Of a stretch of 64,000 bases of DNA, positions 35,475-47,050 are shown piece by piece. The notes beneath the pieces were generated by a model. It worked only from the letters and a program-made list of their open reading frames with translations. It searched no databases and was not told where the DNA came from. Every line of letters begins with the position of its first letter. Position 1 is the first letter of the stretch. Origin of the DNA: Myoxocephalus aenaeus (lineage: Eukaryota; Chordata; Actinopteri; Perciformes; Cottidae); NCBI GenBank assembly GCA_038501785.1, contig JBAMJR010000186.1, forward strand, positions 1,162,501 to 1,226,500, written 5' to 3'. Made by a program: the position numbers and the translations under genes.

Positions 35475-37344
35475 CTCAGGCTGCCACGAAGCTTCTGGAT
35501 GAGTTGTGCCACCTGACGGCTCAGTCTCTGACGTCGATGGACACGTCGGAGCACTTCCAGGTGCTGAAGCTGTTGGGTGAAGGCTCGTACGGCAAAGTCA
35601 TGCTGGCTGTGCACAGGCAGAGAGGTGGGGGGAGAAAAAATATTGTTCATTATCACTTTACTACACCATGAAAACACCTATACCTCAGTGTCTGTCCCCG
35701 TGGGTGCTGCAGGTACTCCGATGGCTCTGAAGTTCTTCCCCCGGGAGTCCACGTCCCTCTTCTCCTTCCTGAGGGAGTATAACCTCTCCCTGTCCTTCTG
35801 CACTCACCCGTCCCTGACCCGGGCGCTGGGCATCGCCTACTCCACGCCCTCGCACTACGTCTTCGCCCAGCAGGCGAGCCTCTTCGGCGACCTCTACGAC
35901 GTCATCTTGCCCGAGGTGCTCATTCGCGCGTTTGCGTTCACGGTTCGGGCGAAAATGCCGAGATGCGGATTTCGCCGCACGTTCCAACGCTCTCCGTCTT
36001 CCGCTCCCCCCTCAGGTCGGCATGGAGGAGGACGCGTGCCAGCGGGTGGTGTCCCAGCTGTGCGGCGCTCTGTCCCACCTGCACTCCCTCGGTTTCGTCC
36101 ACAGAGACCTCAAACCGGAGAACGTCTTCCTGTGCGACTCCGCCTGCCGCTGGGTCAAACTGGGAGACTTTGGCATGGTCAGTGCGAAACCACAGAGCAC
36201 ACCGGAGTCACTAAAATGTCGAATGGGTTGGTCATGCCGGAAATGTTCAGGGTTGTCTCTCGAAAGCGTTTAATTTGGCAGAATAAGAGGCCGTTCACAT
36301 CATGTCGGCTTTTGGGGTTTTGCGCCATCAAATCCATTGTTGTCAATGGTGAAAATAACAGCCTTGTTAAATTAATAAGAAGTTAATAACTTACCAATGA
36401 CTATCCGGAGCTTTACTATCAGTTCCACGGAAGATTTGATTTGCTTCGCCCTTGACCTTTCAGAGGTCAGTCAAACTGACCTTTGATTTGTGGTTTTATG
36501 GTGCCGGGGAATCCATTTTTCTTTGTTTAGTTTAGTCAGTGAGGCTTATAACTAAATCACTGCTTCATCATCATCGTAAAAGACGCAGTCCAGTGTTTAA
36601 AGAATATCTATCGATGTACAGGAGCTCGTAACATCTTTTTCTATCGCGCTAAATCGACTGTATTTGTCATATGTGTCGTAGAAAAAAAGTGCTGAATGTC
36701 TGAGTGTTCTCCACCAGGTGAAGGCCGTGGGCACCAGCGTCCCGGAGGTCTGGTACAGCTCCCCTTACTGCGCCCCGGAGTCCGAGATCGCTCGCGGAAA
36801 CCAGGACAGCTGGAGCAGCGAGAGCGACGGGAAGGTCGGCGTCAAGGAGGGCGAGGAGCGAGGGAAAAAGAAGGCGAGGGTTTGGGTGTCCGTGGAGCCG
36901 AGCACGGACAGCTGGGCGCTGGGCATCCTGACCTACGCCATGCTCACCGGCAGTCACCCCTGGGCCGAGACGGCCGGCGACTGCCGGTCGTACCTGAAGT
37001 ATCGGGAGTGGGCCGACGGAGCGGGAGGCCTCGACGCAGAACCGGTGGACGCGTGGGCGGAGAGCGGTTTGATCGGCGCAGAACCGGCGGAGAAGGACGG
37101 GCCGACGCCTCCTCCGGTCGCGCCGCAGTTCGCGTGTTTCACCCCGGTGGCCCGATGCTTCTTCCGGACGCTGCTCGACCCGAGGCCCCGGCTCCGCGGG
37201 CGGCCCGAGGTGGCGCTGAATTACCTGGAAGGGGAGTGGGTGATGGAGAAGGAGAGGGCGAGGCTGGAGGAGGAGAGGAAGAAGAGCCGAGGGAACGTTA
37301 AGATCGGGAACATGAGGGAGAAGGAGGGGAGAGGAGAGAGATGA
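32665..37344 (+). CDS. sbk2: SBK-family serine/threonine kinase (sbk2-like)
   Basis: Coding exons: 32665-32670 (ATGGCA before GTAAGT, inferred), 35480-35624, 35713-35915, 36016-36177, 36718-37344; 380 aa, phases close. Kinase landmarks: P-loop GEGSYGKV (35-42), ATP lysine in MALK (K57), catalytic loop HRDLKPEN (147-154), DFG (169-171) and APE (191-193), so it should be active. HRQRGTPMALK, CDSACRWVKL and LTAQSL resemble human SBK2 (HRQKGTPLALK, CDPACRRFKL, LSAQTL) more than SBK1 or SBK3. Odd points: a Lys/Glu/Ser-rich insert follows APE (IARGNQDSW to KKKARVW) before DSWALG, and the C-terminus is charged (KERARLEEERKK). SBK kinases are poorly characterised cytosolic kinases linked to muscle and brain. 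The 6-nt first coding exon is the weakest part of the model. Confidence 0.82.
33536..33622. repeat. (GT)n microsatellite
   Basis: About 87 bp of pure GT in SBK kinase intron 1. Confidence 0.97.
35396..35472 (+). repeat. (GT)n microsatellite abutting the SBK exon 2 acceptor
   Basis: About 77 bp of pure GT followed only by CTCTCAG before the exon, so the tract occupies the place of the polypyrimidine tract. Confidence 0.97.
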
Positions 37345-37878
37345 GGAGGAGCCAAACATAACAACAAGAACACTGGAGAATTATGAAGAAGGTCGTCCAC
37401 TTTTTACATGACAACACGTGTTTTTATAAAGATATGTGACGTTTAGGTTTAGCTTAAAAACCTGACTTATATTGTTTTTAGTTGATAGTTTAGCAACATA
37501 TTCCATCGTGCCTTTTAAAAGCTATGATGGTCATAAGATCTTCTGGTTCAAGCTTCTCAAAGTTGAGAATTTGCTGCTTTTTTTTGGTTATTTTTAGTGA
37601 CTGTAATTTGAATATTTTTTGGATTTGATCAGACAAAACAACACTCGTCATTTTAAGCTCTCGGAATCTGTTGCAGGCAAGATTTCACCCATTTGTTACA
37701 TTTCAATCGATAAATCAAAAAGTTATCATAATCGACAACTGAATTATTCTCAACTGAAAAAAACTCAACTGAAAAAAATATAAAAAATTGGAAATATATC
37801 TCTAATATGTCCACGTAAATACGAACTAGACCTCTATATTCTATACGGCTCAAATGGTTTGAGAGCTACTGGGGATTA

Positions 37879-37884
37879 AATAAA
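37879..37884 (+). terminator. Candidate polyadenylation signal of the SBK kinase gene
   Basis: AATAAA 535 bp after the stop codon, in AT-rich sequence. Another AATAAA lies near 38672. Confidence 0.4.
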
Positions 37885-37889
37885 TAATT

Positions 37890-38818
37890 ATTCTAACAAT
37901 ACATTTTTGATAAACTAAACTAATTTACTTCCTTAACTATCATATTGAAAATGTGTTGAAACGGTTACGTAACAGCTGCTGTTCTGGGGATTATTAGTGT
38001 TTATTAGTGCTGTAAAAATAATAATTAATGGCTGTAATGCTACCGGGTCCTTGTAAAAGACACCGTCTTTAGTGCTCTGCATCTATATTTGGGTTTAGAC
38101 TTTTGAGCGTATTCATCGTTGTAGGTTATGAACTGCATATAGACTGCAGTCGTTTTTATAGCCGTCAACACGTGCAGTGCCAAAACACTTTGACCCGGTT
38201 TCAAGTCATAAAAAAAGTATTTCAGAGGGCATAAATATTACATAAAATAAGCCTATTCAAAGGCACTTTCTGAAAGTAAATATTTATATGCTGTGTATAT
38301 TTCAGTTTGGCAGCAAGCCACTTTTAGCTTGCTAGCTGGAGCACTTTGTATACAACTACAAACCGCGTATTATCTCATTTTATATTGGACATTTATTACA
38401 TTTAACGTATTAAATTCAATATAACCAGTTTGTGATTTCAGATTTAAAAAAAAGTCACGATAAAATCTGTCTGCTGCTTCAGCACCACGGACAGCTCCGT
38501 GGATTTATTTACGCAGTGAGAGGCGCTCAAGGGACGCACAGCGGAGCGTCACATCGCCGACTAAATATAACACAACATAAATACTGCAACACCAAGCGTT
38601 ACTGACACGCGTTAATCATGTGAGTGCACGCTACTACAGACATTTTCAGTCTATGGAAATATCATTTAAATGCAATAAAGTTATCGTTTTTGTAAAAGGC
38701 TCTTTTGTGAACAGTGTGAACACGATGAATTTTTAACACTTTTAAACTCATAAATCATGACCCGGCACGCTCATATCTCAATGATGTCCTCGGGAGATTA
38801 TACACCAATGCAAATAGA

Positions 38819-38858
<40 letters not shown>

Positions 38859-39400
38859 GCGCGCACACGGCGAGGACCATCTGGAGAGCTTCCCCAGATG
38901 TTTTCAAAAATAGATCCGCCGTTGTAAATTCGACACTACAACCTTTCAGCGCCATGTATGTGCCACCGCTCCGGCCTGAGAGCGGCGGCACACACACAGC
39001 AGCGCCGGCCAAGTCACACACTGTTTCTCCTGCAGGTACAATCAGGCCGAACATAGCGTTACTTTTTTTTAAATCCCATTTGAGGAGAGGGCGATATAAC
39101 CCCCTCCGTCTCCGGTTCCCGTGCTGATCTTTGACTCTTTTTTTATTTGGGTGGAAAAGAGTTGAAACACAGTAAATCCGAGGCCTCGTTTACCCGATTC
39201 CTCTGAAGGCCTCGCTGACAACTCGTCATATATCATCAGCGTATCATGTTATACCCGATGCAACCTTGTGACTCCATTTTTAGTTTCTGTCATACCTTAA
39301 GCGCCAGTACAAGTTTGCTTGTGAAACCCTTTCCGCCTCAAACTCAACTGGTCCACGGTCGTAAGGCTAAAAAGACGAGGCGGGTTTCTTTAGCTCCTGG
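37890..39400. other. Intergenic, no gene seen
   Basis: AT-rich sequence with a (CA)n tract at 38820-38855. A 100-aa minus-strand frame over 38755-39054 has no recognisable domain and partly reads the microsatellite, so it is not called. Confidence 0.5.
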
Positions 39401-39404
39401 AAAG

Positions 39405-39945
39405 CTGGCGTGATGAACTAAAAACACATCTTTTCCGACTATACCTTGAGTAAAGAAAGTAGCACTTTAGTAGCACTTAGATGGCATTTACTTCTAGCAC
39501 TTTGTACCGTACTTTTCGGGTTATAAGCCGCTACTACCTTCGGTCAGTGTCCCCGTTAGCTCCCCGCTGTAGCCAGCTGGGGCTCCTGCTAGCGCTCCGT
39601 CACTTCCCCGCTAACTTCCGCTAGCTCCCTGAAAACCACCGAAGGTAGCGGGACCAGGCTCGACACCTGACCTGGGCAGAGGGGACGCGGGCAGTAGCAG
39701 CAGCAGCGGGCGGTAGCAGCAGAAGCGCTAGCTAGCAGCGCTACTAGCAGCGCTACTAGCAGCGCTAGCTAGCAGCGCTACTAGCTTGCTACAGCGGGGA
39801 CACTGATCAGCCGTAGGAGCGGCTTGTAACCCGAAAAGTACGGTAGTTTAGCTTTCTTGAAAAAAATTTACTTTCTTGATTCTTGTACTCATGGTTGATT
39901 GCACTTATTGTAAGTCAGCTAAATGAAATGTGATGTAATGTAATG
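39405..39945 (-). mobile_element. Interspersed repeat interrupted by a MITE
   Basis: Reverse-orientation member of the family at 18515-18800. The blocks CTTGAGTAAAGAAAGTAGCA and TTGTACTCATGGTTGATTGC flank the MITE at 39507-39843 and would be contiguous without it. Confidence 0.8.
39507..39843. mobile_element. MITE, copy 2 (337 bp, TA target site)
   Basis: Terminal inverted repeats of about 28 bp beginning CCGTACTTTTCGGGTTA are flanked by TA at 39505-39506 and 39844-39845. The interior matches MITE copy 1 (15178-15408), plus an extra GC-rich block of repeated GCAGCGCTA words at 39711-39790. No transposase; non-autonomous. Confidence 0.9.
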
Positions 39946-39949
39946 ATGG

Positions 39950-40104
39950 AGATTCACTCACAGGCAGTAAATAACAACTCTAAAACCAAATTTAAAACGC
40001 AAATATGTCTTTACTGCTTGATTTAGTCCAATGATGGTGTGACGAGACACTAATGCAGGATTTATGGTTATGTGCCCTCAGACCGACTTCCCATGAGCCC
40101 CTCT

Positions 40105-40143
<39 letters not shown>

Positions 40144-41470
40144 CCGCGTAAATCATCCCCCTCGAGGTGTTGGTTGAAGCAAAACGTGGCTGTAACCTTC
40201 GACTCACCCTTGAGAGGTCAAAGGTTAGAGTCACCTAAATCACTCCGGGGTCCGGTGCCAAATAACACGACGCCGCTGCTAGTTTTGCGGCCAACAACAA
40301 AATGCTCGATGTCACTGAAGTGAAGTCGAGATAAAGAGATCAACAACCTCAGAGTTATCCTGAGCCCAAACTCATGAATTAGCGCGCTTGTTAGAGGCAG
40401 ACAGTTTGACTACCGTATCAGATTTGGGGAGCAGGTCCGAGGGGCCGAGGAGGAGAGCGGTGGAGGCGGGGTGGGTCGTGAACTATTCCACTCCTGACAT
40501 TTCACCCGATATGTTGCCTTAACGCAATGTGTATTGGACCGTGTGTGTGTGTGTGTGTTTGCCGTTGCCAAAGTGGCAGCGAGAGAGCGAGAAAAGGAAA
40601 GGCTAGACGCCGACAAGAGGACGGATCGTGAACATAGCATTTTAACGCGGCCGTGAATAAATACAACGAATGCAGACGTCACGCGATGCAACGTAATACG
40701 ACATGCGGGGATATTGTGTTGTATATTTGTCCGCGGTGGAATTGACAAGTGCCTGCTGATGAAAGTGCGCATGTTGTTGTCACGTACCTGCCGATGGGGC
40801 CGTTATTCTAACTATTGTGTAGTAAAGGAAAGACGAGGAGCAAAAGGGAAATGCACTTACTATGAAAGGTTTAGGTTATCATGGAGCGGTTTTATTTGAC
40901 ACGAGGGGCAAATCCCTGGAAATGACTTTTTACAGGCGCTGCTGCCGGATATATTTACTATTTTATGAGACTGGGAAAAACTAAAAGGGTTGAGAGCAGC
41001 ACTGAAGAGGCTGAGGGGTGACGGGATGTCAGGCTTCAACCAACAATACACTTCTTGACAAACAACAACGTCTTACAGTTTGTTTAGGTTCATCCTCTGG
41101 GGACCAAGAATGTCTGCACCACATTTCACCACATGTTGAGATACTGTCTTTCCAAAAAAGTCATTAAATAGCGATGTGTCAGTGTAAACTTGTGTGTCAG
41201 TAGTTTTGAGAGTAAGAACATGTCTTCACTGGAAGGTCAAACAAACACAGGACTTTCACCTCGGAGAACGCTGTTCGTGCGACTTATTTTGCCGCCATTT
41301 TGTTTTCCGTAACTTCACGAAACGCACAACTTTTTTTAAGTATGTAGCAGAAACTCCTATGTTTCCTGTGAATATGGGAGTTTATTTTTGAAAAGACACT
41401 AACAAGGGGAAACTAAAACGCTGACGCGTCCAAAACTGACGCTAGAGGCTGGGACAAAAGTGTTGGCATT
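39950..41470. other. Intergenic, no gene seen
   Basis: Contains a (CA)n tract at 40105-40141 and a short GT tract near 40542-40558. No exon supported. Confidence 0.5.
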
Positions 41471-41477
41471 TGAGTGT

Positions 41478-43069
41478 CCCTAAAGCCAGGCTCATCACTA
41501 AAGCCCGACTCATCACTAAAGCCAGGCTCATCACTAAAGCCAGACTCATCAATATAGCCCGGTTCATCACTAAAGCCAGACTCATCACTAAGCTCATCAC
41601 TAAAGCCAGGCTCATCACTAAAGCCAGACTCATCACTAAAGCCAGGCTCATCAATAAAGCCAGGCTCATCAATAAAGCCCGGTTCATCACTAAAGCCAGA
41701 CTCATCACTAAGCTCATCACTAAAGCCAGGCTCATCACTAAAGCCAGACTCATCACTAAAGCCAGGCTCATCACTAAAGCCAGGCTCATCAATAAAGCCC
41801 GGTTCATCACTAAAGCCAGACTCATCACTAAGCTCATCACTAAAGCCAGACTCATCACTAAAGCCAGACTCATCACTAAAGCCAGGCTCATCAATAAAGC
41901 CAGGCTCATCAATAAAGCCCGGTTCATCACTAAAGCCAGACTCATCACTAAGCTCATCACTAAAGCCAGGCTCATCACTAAAGCCAGACTCATCACTAAA
42001 GCCAGGCTCATCACTAAAGCCAGGCTCATCAATAAAGCCCGGTTCATCACTAAAGCCAGACTCATCACTAAGCTCATCACTAAAGCCAGACTCATCACTA
42101 AAGCCAGACTCATCACTAAAGCCCGGCTCATCACTAAAGCCCGGCTCACCCCTAAAGCCAGGCTCATCACTAAAGCCAGACTCATCCCTAAAGCCAGACT
42201 CATCACTAAAGCCAGGCTCATCACTAAAGCCAGACTCATCACTAAAGCCCGGCTCATCCCTAAAGCCAGGCTCATCACTAAAGCCAGGCTCATCACTAAA
42301 GCCAGACTCATCACTAAAGTCCGGCTCATCACTAAAGCCAGGCTCATCACTAAAGCCAGACTCATCACTAAAGCCAGACTCATCCCTAAAGTCCGGCTCA
42401 TCACTAGAGCCCGACTCATCCCTAAAGCCAGACTCATCCCTAAAGCCAGGCTCATCCCTAAAGCCAGACTCATTACTAAAGCCCGGCTCATCCCTAAAGC
42501 CAGGCTCATCACTAAAGCCAGACTCATCCCTAAAGCCAGACTCATCCCTAAAGCCAGGCTCATCACTAAAGTCCGGTTCATCACTAAAGCCAGGCTCATC
42601 CCTAAAGCCAGACTCATCACTAAAGCCAGGCTCATCCCTAAAGTCCGGTTCATCACTAAAGCCAGGCTCATCACTAAAGCCAGACTCATCCCTAAAGCCA
42701 GGCTCATCCCTAAAGTCCGGTTCATCACTAAAGCCAGGCTCATCACTAAAGCCAGACTCATCCCTAAAGCCAGACTCATCCCTAAAGCCAGGCTCATCCC
42801 TAAAGCCAGGCTCATCACTAAAGCCAGGCTCATCCCTAAAGCCAGACTCATCCCTAAAGCCAGGCTCATCCCTAAAGCCAGGCTCATCACTAAAGCCAGG
42901 CTCATCACTAAAGCCAGACTCATCCCTAAAGTCCGGCTCATCACTAAAGCCAGACTCATCACTAAAGCCAGACTCATCACTAAAGCCCGGCTCATCCCTA
43001 AAGCCAGACTCATCACTAAAGCCAGACTCATCACTAAAGCCCGGCTCATCCCTAAAGCCCGGCTCATCG
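41478..43069. repeat. 18-bp minisatellite with 120-bp higher-order units
   Basis: About 88 tandem units of CTCATCACTAAAGCCAGG with variants (CCCTAAAG, CCGG, AATAAAG). From 41581 to about 42120 the array is organised in 120-bp higher-order units (six 18-mers plus a 12-bp CTCATCACTAAG). All unit lengths are multiples of three, so one frame per strand stays open for about 1.6 kb (Ile-Thr-Lys-Ala-Arg-Leu repeats on +, Met-Ser-Leu-Ala-Leu-Val repeats on -). These frames are not called as genes. Confidence 0.97.
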
Positions 43070-43327
43070 GCGCCGTATCCTTAAGCAGTTCATTCTACTG
43101 GCGTCGCAGACCCGTAACTCACTTTTTTGGGGATCTCCTGCAATGGATGCGTGAGGTTTTCTGCCTGCGACAGATCACAACCTCAAGCCAAATCATCATC
43201 TTTTTTTTTTTACTTGTCTACATATTTTATGAAGTGCTAATGTACGTAGCTTTGAAAGTGATGCTCAGCTAAGATTAGCCCACAAGTCTTCAGGAGTGTG
43301 TTGGCCGTGCTTCTGTCCGTCTGGCAG

Positions 43328-43407
43328 GCTCAACGACATGCCGGTGTTTAATTCAAACTCGCGTTTGTACGTTGAACCTTTAAATCAAACCGACGATGAT
43401 AGCCGGG
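43328..43407 (+). other. Candidate orphan coding exon
   Basis: An 80-bp open segment with acceptor GTCTGGCAG and donor GGG|GTAAGT. It reads LNDMPVFNSNSRLYVEPLN and then an acidic QTDDDSR, like the cytoplasmic tail of a membrane protein. A following acceptor near 43747 would join in phase and reach a stop just before AATAAA near 43866. No upstream exons were found and the protein is not recognised. Confidence 0.25.
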
Positions 43408-44329
43408 GTAAGTTCTCTGAAAAGGTAAACGGACTCTCCAGCGGGCATGCGAGGATACCGAGTGTATTAAAAGTCCTGAATGTCCGCTTGGCTGCGACGA
43501 GTACGAATCCATCAAAATGACACGCGCTTGTTTTTCGAAAAGGGGATGCGCTGCTCGGTGTCGGGTTACGGAGGAGGGATGGACCCGGGTCAGGGACTCA
43601 AACACAAGGTCGAGCCCCGACAGACACAAGGTCACACTTTTACAGTCGCATACCGAAAAAGGGAGGTGACGAGAAGACGAGGAAGATGAATCGAGGCGTC
43701 GATGAGGTCGCCGGCTTCCTGGGCGCGTCCGTCGCTCTTCTTTCTGTCCGTCAGCAGAGCTAAAAGCTACCGCTCAGCGAGCTCGCGACCTCATGACCTC
43801 ACGCAACGGTTCTCACTGCGACTGCCTCGGGTTCTATTTAAATCCTTTATTTGTGTACTAAAAAAATAAATAAAATGGAAAAGTTTGATCTCAGGTGAGA
43901 AAAGAGAGAGCGGTGCTTCCCACATAAATAATAATATGATGATAAAACAATATTAAATGTGTAGTTTTCAACAAGTTGCACTAAAATAAAATGTGTTTCT
44001 CTACCCTGTGTGTCATAGAAACTTCATTTTCTATCGAATGCTGCACTTTTACACAGTTTGATATTACAGTTATTTATTGGTGTGCACAAATATGATAACA
44101 AGCATTTCTGCATCTACGGCTTTTATTAAAAAAGAAGTAATTTAAATAGATTCAATACATTTAAACTATAACAGTACATGTCCTAAGGGCCCACTTAATC
44201 GATGAGGATGCAAATGTCTCCATTAAAGTCTGTATATTGATATTTCTCTACTGTTTTACTGCTCATTTATATTTATTTATATTACTTGTTTCTATTGTAT
44301 TATTCTTTTTTATTCACTTGTGAGCAAGG

Positions 44330-44395
44330 CTGCTGTAATCCTGTAATTTCCCCACTGCGGGACTAATAAAGGATTATTTTATCTTATCTTAAAGT
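44330..44395 (+). mobile_element. 3' tail of a fish non-LTR retroelement
   Basis: CCCCACTGCGGGACTAATAA followed by GGATTATTTTATCTTATC is a familiar 3' end of teleost LINE-type elements with a TATCT-type tail. The body is missing or too diverged to see. Confidence 0.6.
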
Positions 44396-46906
44396 CTAAT
44401 GATGAAACAAACAAAATGTTGGTTTCTGTGCAAAGATAATCTTACTAAATGTAGTCACTAGTGTTTGAAATATGTGCAATAGACAATCAGCGCATATGGA
44501 AATATGCTTGAGATATTTTAGTTTATTTATTTCAGTTACCGTTTCTCATGAACGGTCCAACTTGAGTGCTCCACAACAACAATAAGACATCACACGTCCT
44601 GTGAAAGGATTTATTGCCTCGTTCTCATTAAATTGGTCATAAATCAAAAGTGTTAGTCCAGTGATTTTACAAGCCAGAGTGGAATGAGTGAGAAATGAGA
44701 CTTTTTTTTATTTATTTTTTATACATTTCAGCCAGCGATACGAGCAATGTAAACACAACACACACACACGTCGCCATCAATCAGCCCGAAATCGTAACGC
44801 CAACTCATACAGCTCCTGTGATTTCATCACAGCAAACCTTTAACAAAAAAACAAAAAAATTACAATTTTTTTTTTTTACGCAAACTAAATTAATTCAGTC
44901 GAGAAATGCTTGTGACATTTCATATGTAAACGAGCCTTTTCTGCACAACTAACATATCATTTGCTTCCATTAAGACATTCATCATCATCATCATCATCAC
45001 GTAAAGAAAGACAATCACTTTGTTTCTCCCGCCCTCAGTCCGGAGACTGACGTGTTCAAATCTCCAACAACGTACATGGTTTCAGTAAAAGAGCTTCTTT
45101 TTTTTTTTCCAGTGAAATAAGCCACATCCGGTTGGTCCGTCCACGTCGGTAAACTCATACAGTATTAAAACATATTTAAAGGAATAGTTCCACTTTTAAA
45201 AAGGAGAAAACAAAAACAAACGAGGTACAACGTGTTAATTAATTAGACTTTTTTTTTTTTTTTTCCTCTATTTCTTTTGGAACAGGGCCAGGCTAGTTTC
45301 CAGAAATACGAGTGTTTCCCAAAAATGTTGAACTTCTCTAACTTCAAACTGTTTCCCTCAGATTGTCTCAACCTCCTGGAACTCAACATTGATCCTTACT
45401 TCAGTCAAACATTCAGTATTTAGAGCTGAAGGCTCCTTAAACATTTCTCCATTATATAAAAAAGAAGAAAAAAAAAAGAAGCTTAATGGTCATTGCACAA
45501 ACATGGAAAAGCAGTTAAATGATCGTATCCACTTCCATTGCTTTCAGCGCTCCTCTGTCATCTCTTCAACAGAGGAAGGAGCGTCTAAAATATTAATCTG
45601 GTGGACATAATTACATATTTAATGCGTCGCCACGTTACATCTTTCCTCTGGTGAGCTCAGAGCCGTGAGGACTGCTCCGTGTTTTACTTCATTTATTCTC
45701 TCAGACTGCATTTTTAAAGGAAATCGATTGGGAGGTGAGGAAGGCCTCTCAAGTATTTAAGTAGTTTTAATTAAAACCCATCGATAAACTCAGCATAGTA
45801 TGTTTAATTCTTATCTTATTCCATTCTTTGTAAAGAAAGAAATGCAAATAAAATGCAGTAAAAGTACGTAAAAAATGCAAATAATTGACAGTAATGATGA
45901 ACACGCGTCTGGATTTGGCGACTGATGTCAGTATTACAACAAAATAAGCCAATCAGTAGTAAACAAAAATATGATTTCACATTGTAAACATATACACTTA
46001 ATACGACAGACAGGAACATTAATGTGCCCCGTGTATTTTTCTATGAACATAACTTAAAACAATACTGTGCAATGGAAAATTCCTGGTTCCTACAGCGACA
46101 AATATTAATAGAAGGCATGATAACGGTGATTTAAAAAAAACGGAGGGCTGCGTCTCCGTTCATTTGAAATTGATTTCATATCCCATAATGCACCGCTAAT
46201 CTAAACATTTTGAAGTTGCATCATCATTCATTTTATATATACAGTAATGCTGAGACTCCTCCGCAGTGTGAAGATGGGAGTCATTTCATCCCCCGTTCAG
46301 TCGGAAAATACTATTTCTTCTTAGTGTTAAATCTTGCAAATGTATTAAGTGACTGTTCTTTCTTCAGGCTTTATATTTAAATAAAGTTAGACAGACTGCT
46401 GCCGTCATTTCAAAACTATTCAGGCAAGTTATTCATTAGAAATAATAAAAGGCTGATAGATCAAATTAAGATTTTAAGTGCCAATTGTAGAGCAATAAAG
46501 AAACTGTCTTACAGTTAAAGTCGCCTTCACTTCAGCGGAGCTTTGCAGCTCTTTGCACATTATTTGAGTTGCAGAGAGCAACTTTTTCTCAAGATGCAGC
46601 GCTCTGCAGTTCCTGCAGGGGGAGCCGTTGCAGCTGGAAAAACATAAAGCTCTGAACAGAGCGGCGTCTACTGGGGGAGTCGATGCAGACACATTACAGA
46701 GGAAAACCTGCTACTCAGGACGCCACACATAGCCCTTAGATATCTTATTTTTTTGGGGGGGAAATGGCTTACATCATATAATGGCTTTTTAAAACTGATT
46801 AACGCATCGCTTCCTGTCAAGAATATTTGAGAGAAAAACGTGATTCTTTCTGAATGAAATGTTGTTTCTAAAGCTCTGTGGAGTTTTCACGTCTCTGCTT
46901 TGGGAT

Positions 46907-46908
<2 letters not shown>

Positions 46909-46965
<57 letters not shown>

Positions 46966-46972
46966 TGTGTGA
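46909..46972. repeat. (GT)n microsatellite in the necap1 3' UTR
   Basis: GT tract about 80 bp beyond the necap1 stop codon; it reads (CA)n in the transcript. Confidence 0.95.
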
Positions 46973-47050
46973 GAGTTGCGATGCAACAGGAAGCTACGGA
47001 CACAGATGAGGGTGAGATGGAGATCACGACCCGACGAGACAGCCGGCGAC

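Larger units (their letters stand above)
32671..35479 (+). other. SBK kinase intron 1 (2.8 kb)
   Basis: Contains (GT)n at 33536-33622, a GC-richer stretch at about 34240-34560 with no clear coding signal, and ends in the (GT)n at 35396-35472 next to the acceptor. No other exon recognised. Confidence 0.5.
43870..47050. other. Intergenic and probable necap1 3' UTR, no other gene seen
   Basis: AT-rich sequence with a retroelement tail at 44330-44395, (ATC)n near 44980-45000 and T-runs near 45250. necap1 is transcribed leftwards into this region. Its polyA site could not be fixed; AATAAA on the minus strand occurs near 44610. Confidence 0.45.

Noticed and set aside
38755..39054. 100-aa minus-strand frame
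   Set aside because: Half of it translates a (CA)n tract and the rest has no recognisable domain or splice partner.
41442..43272. 541-aa and 600-aa open frames on opposite strands
   Set aside because: Both are six-residue translations of an 18-bp minisatellite; there is no start context, splice support or protein similarity.
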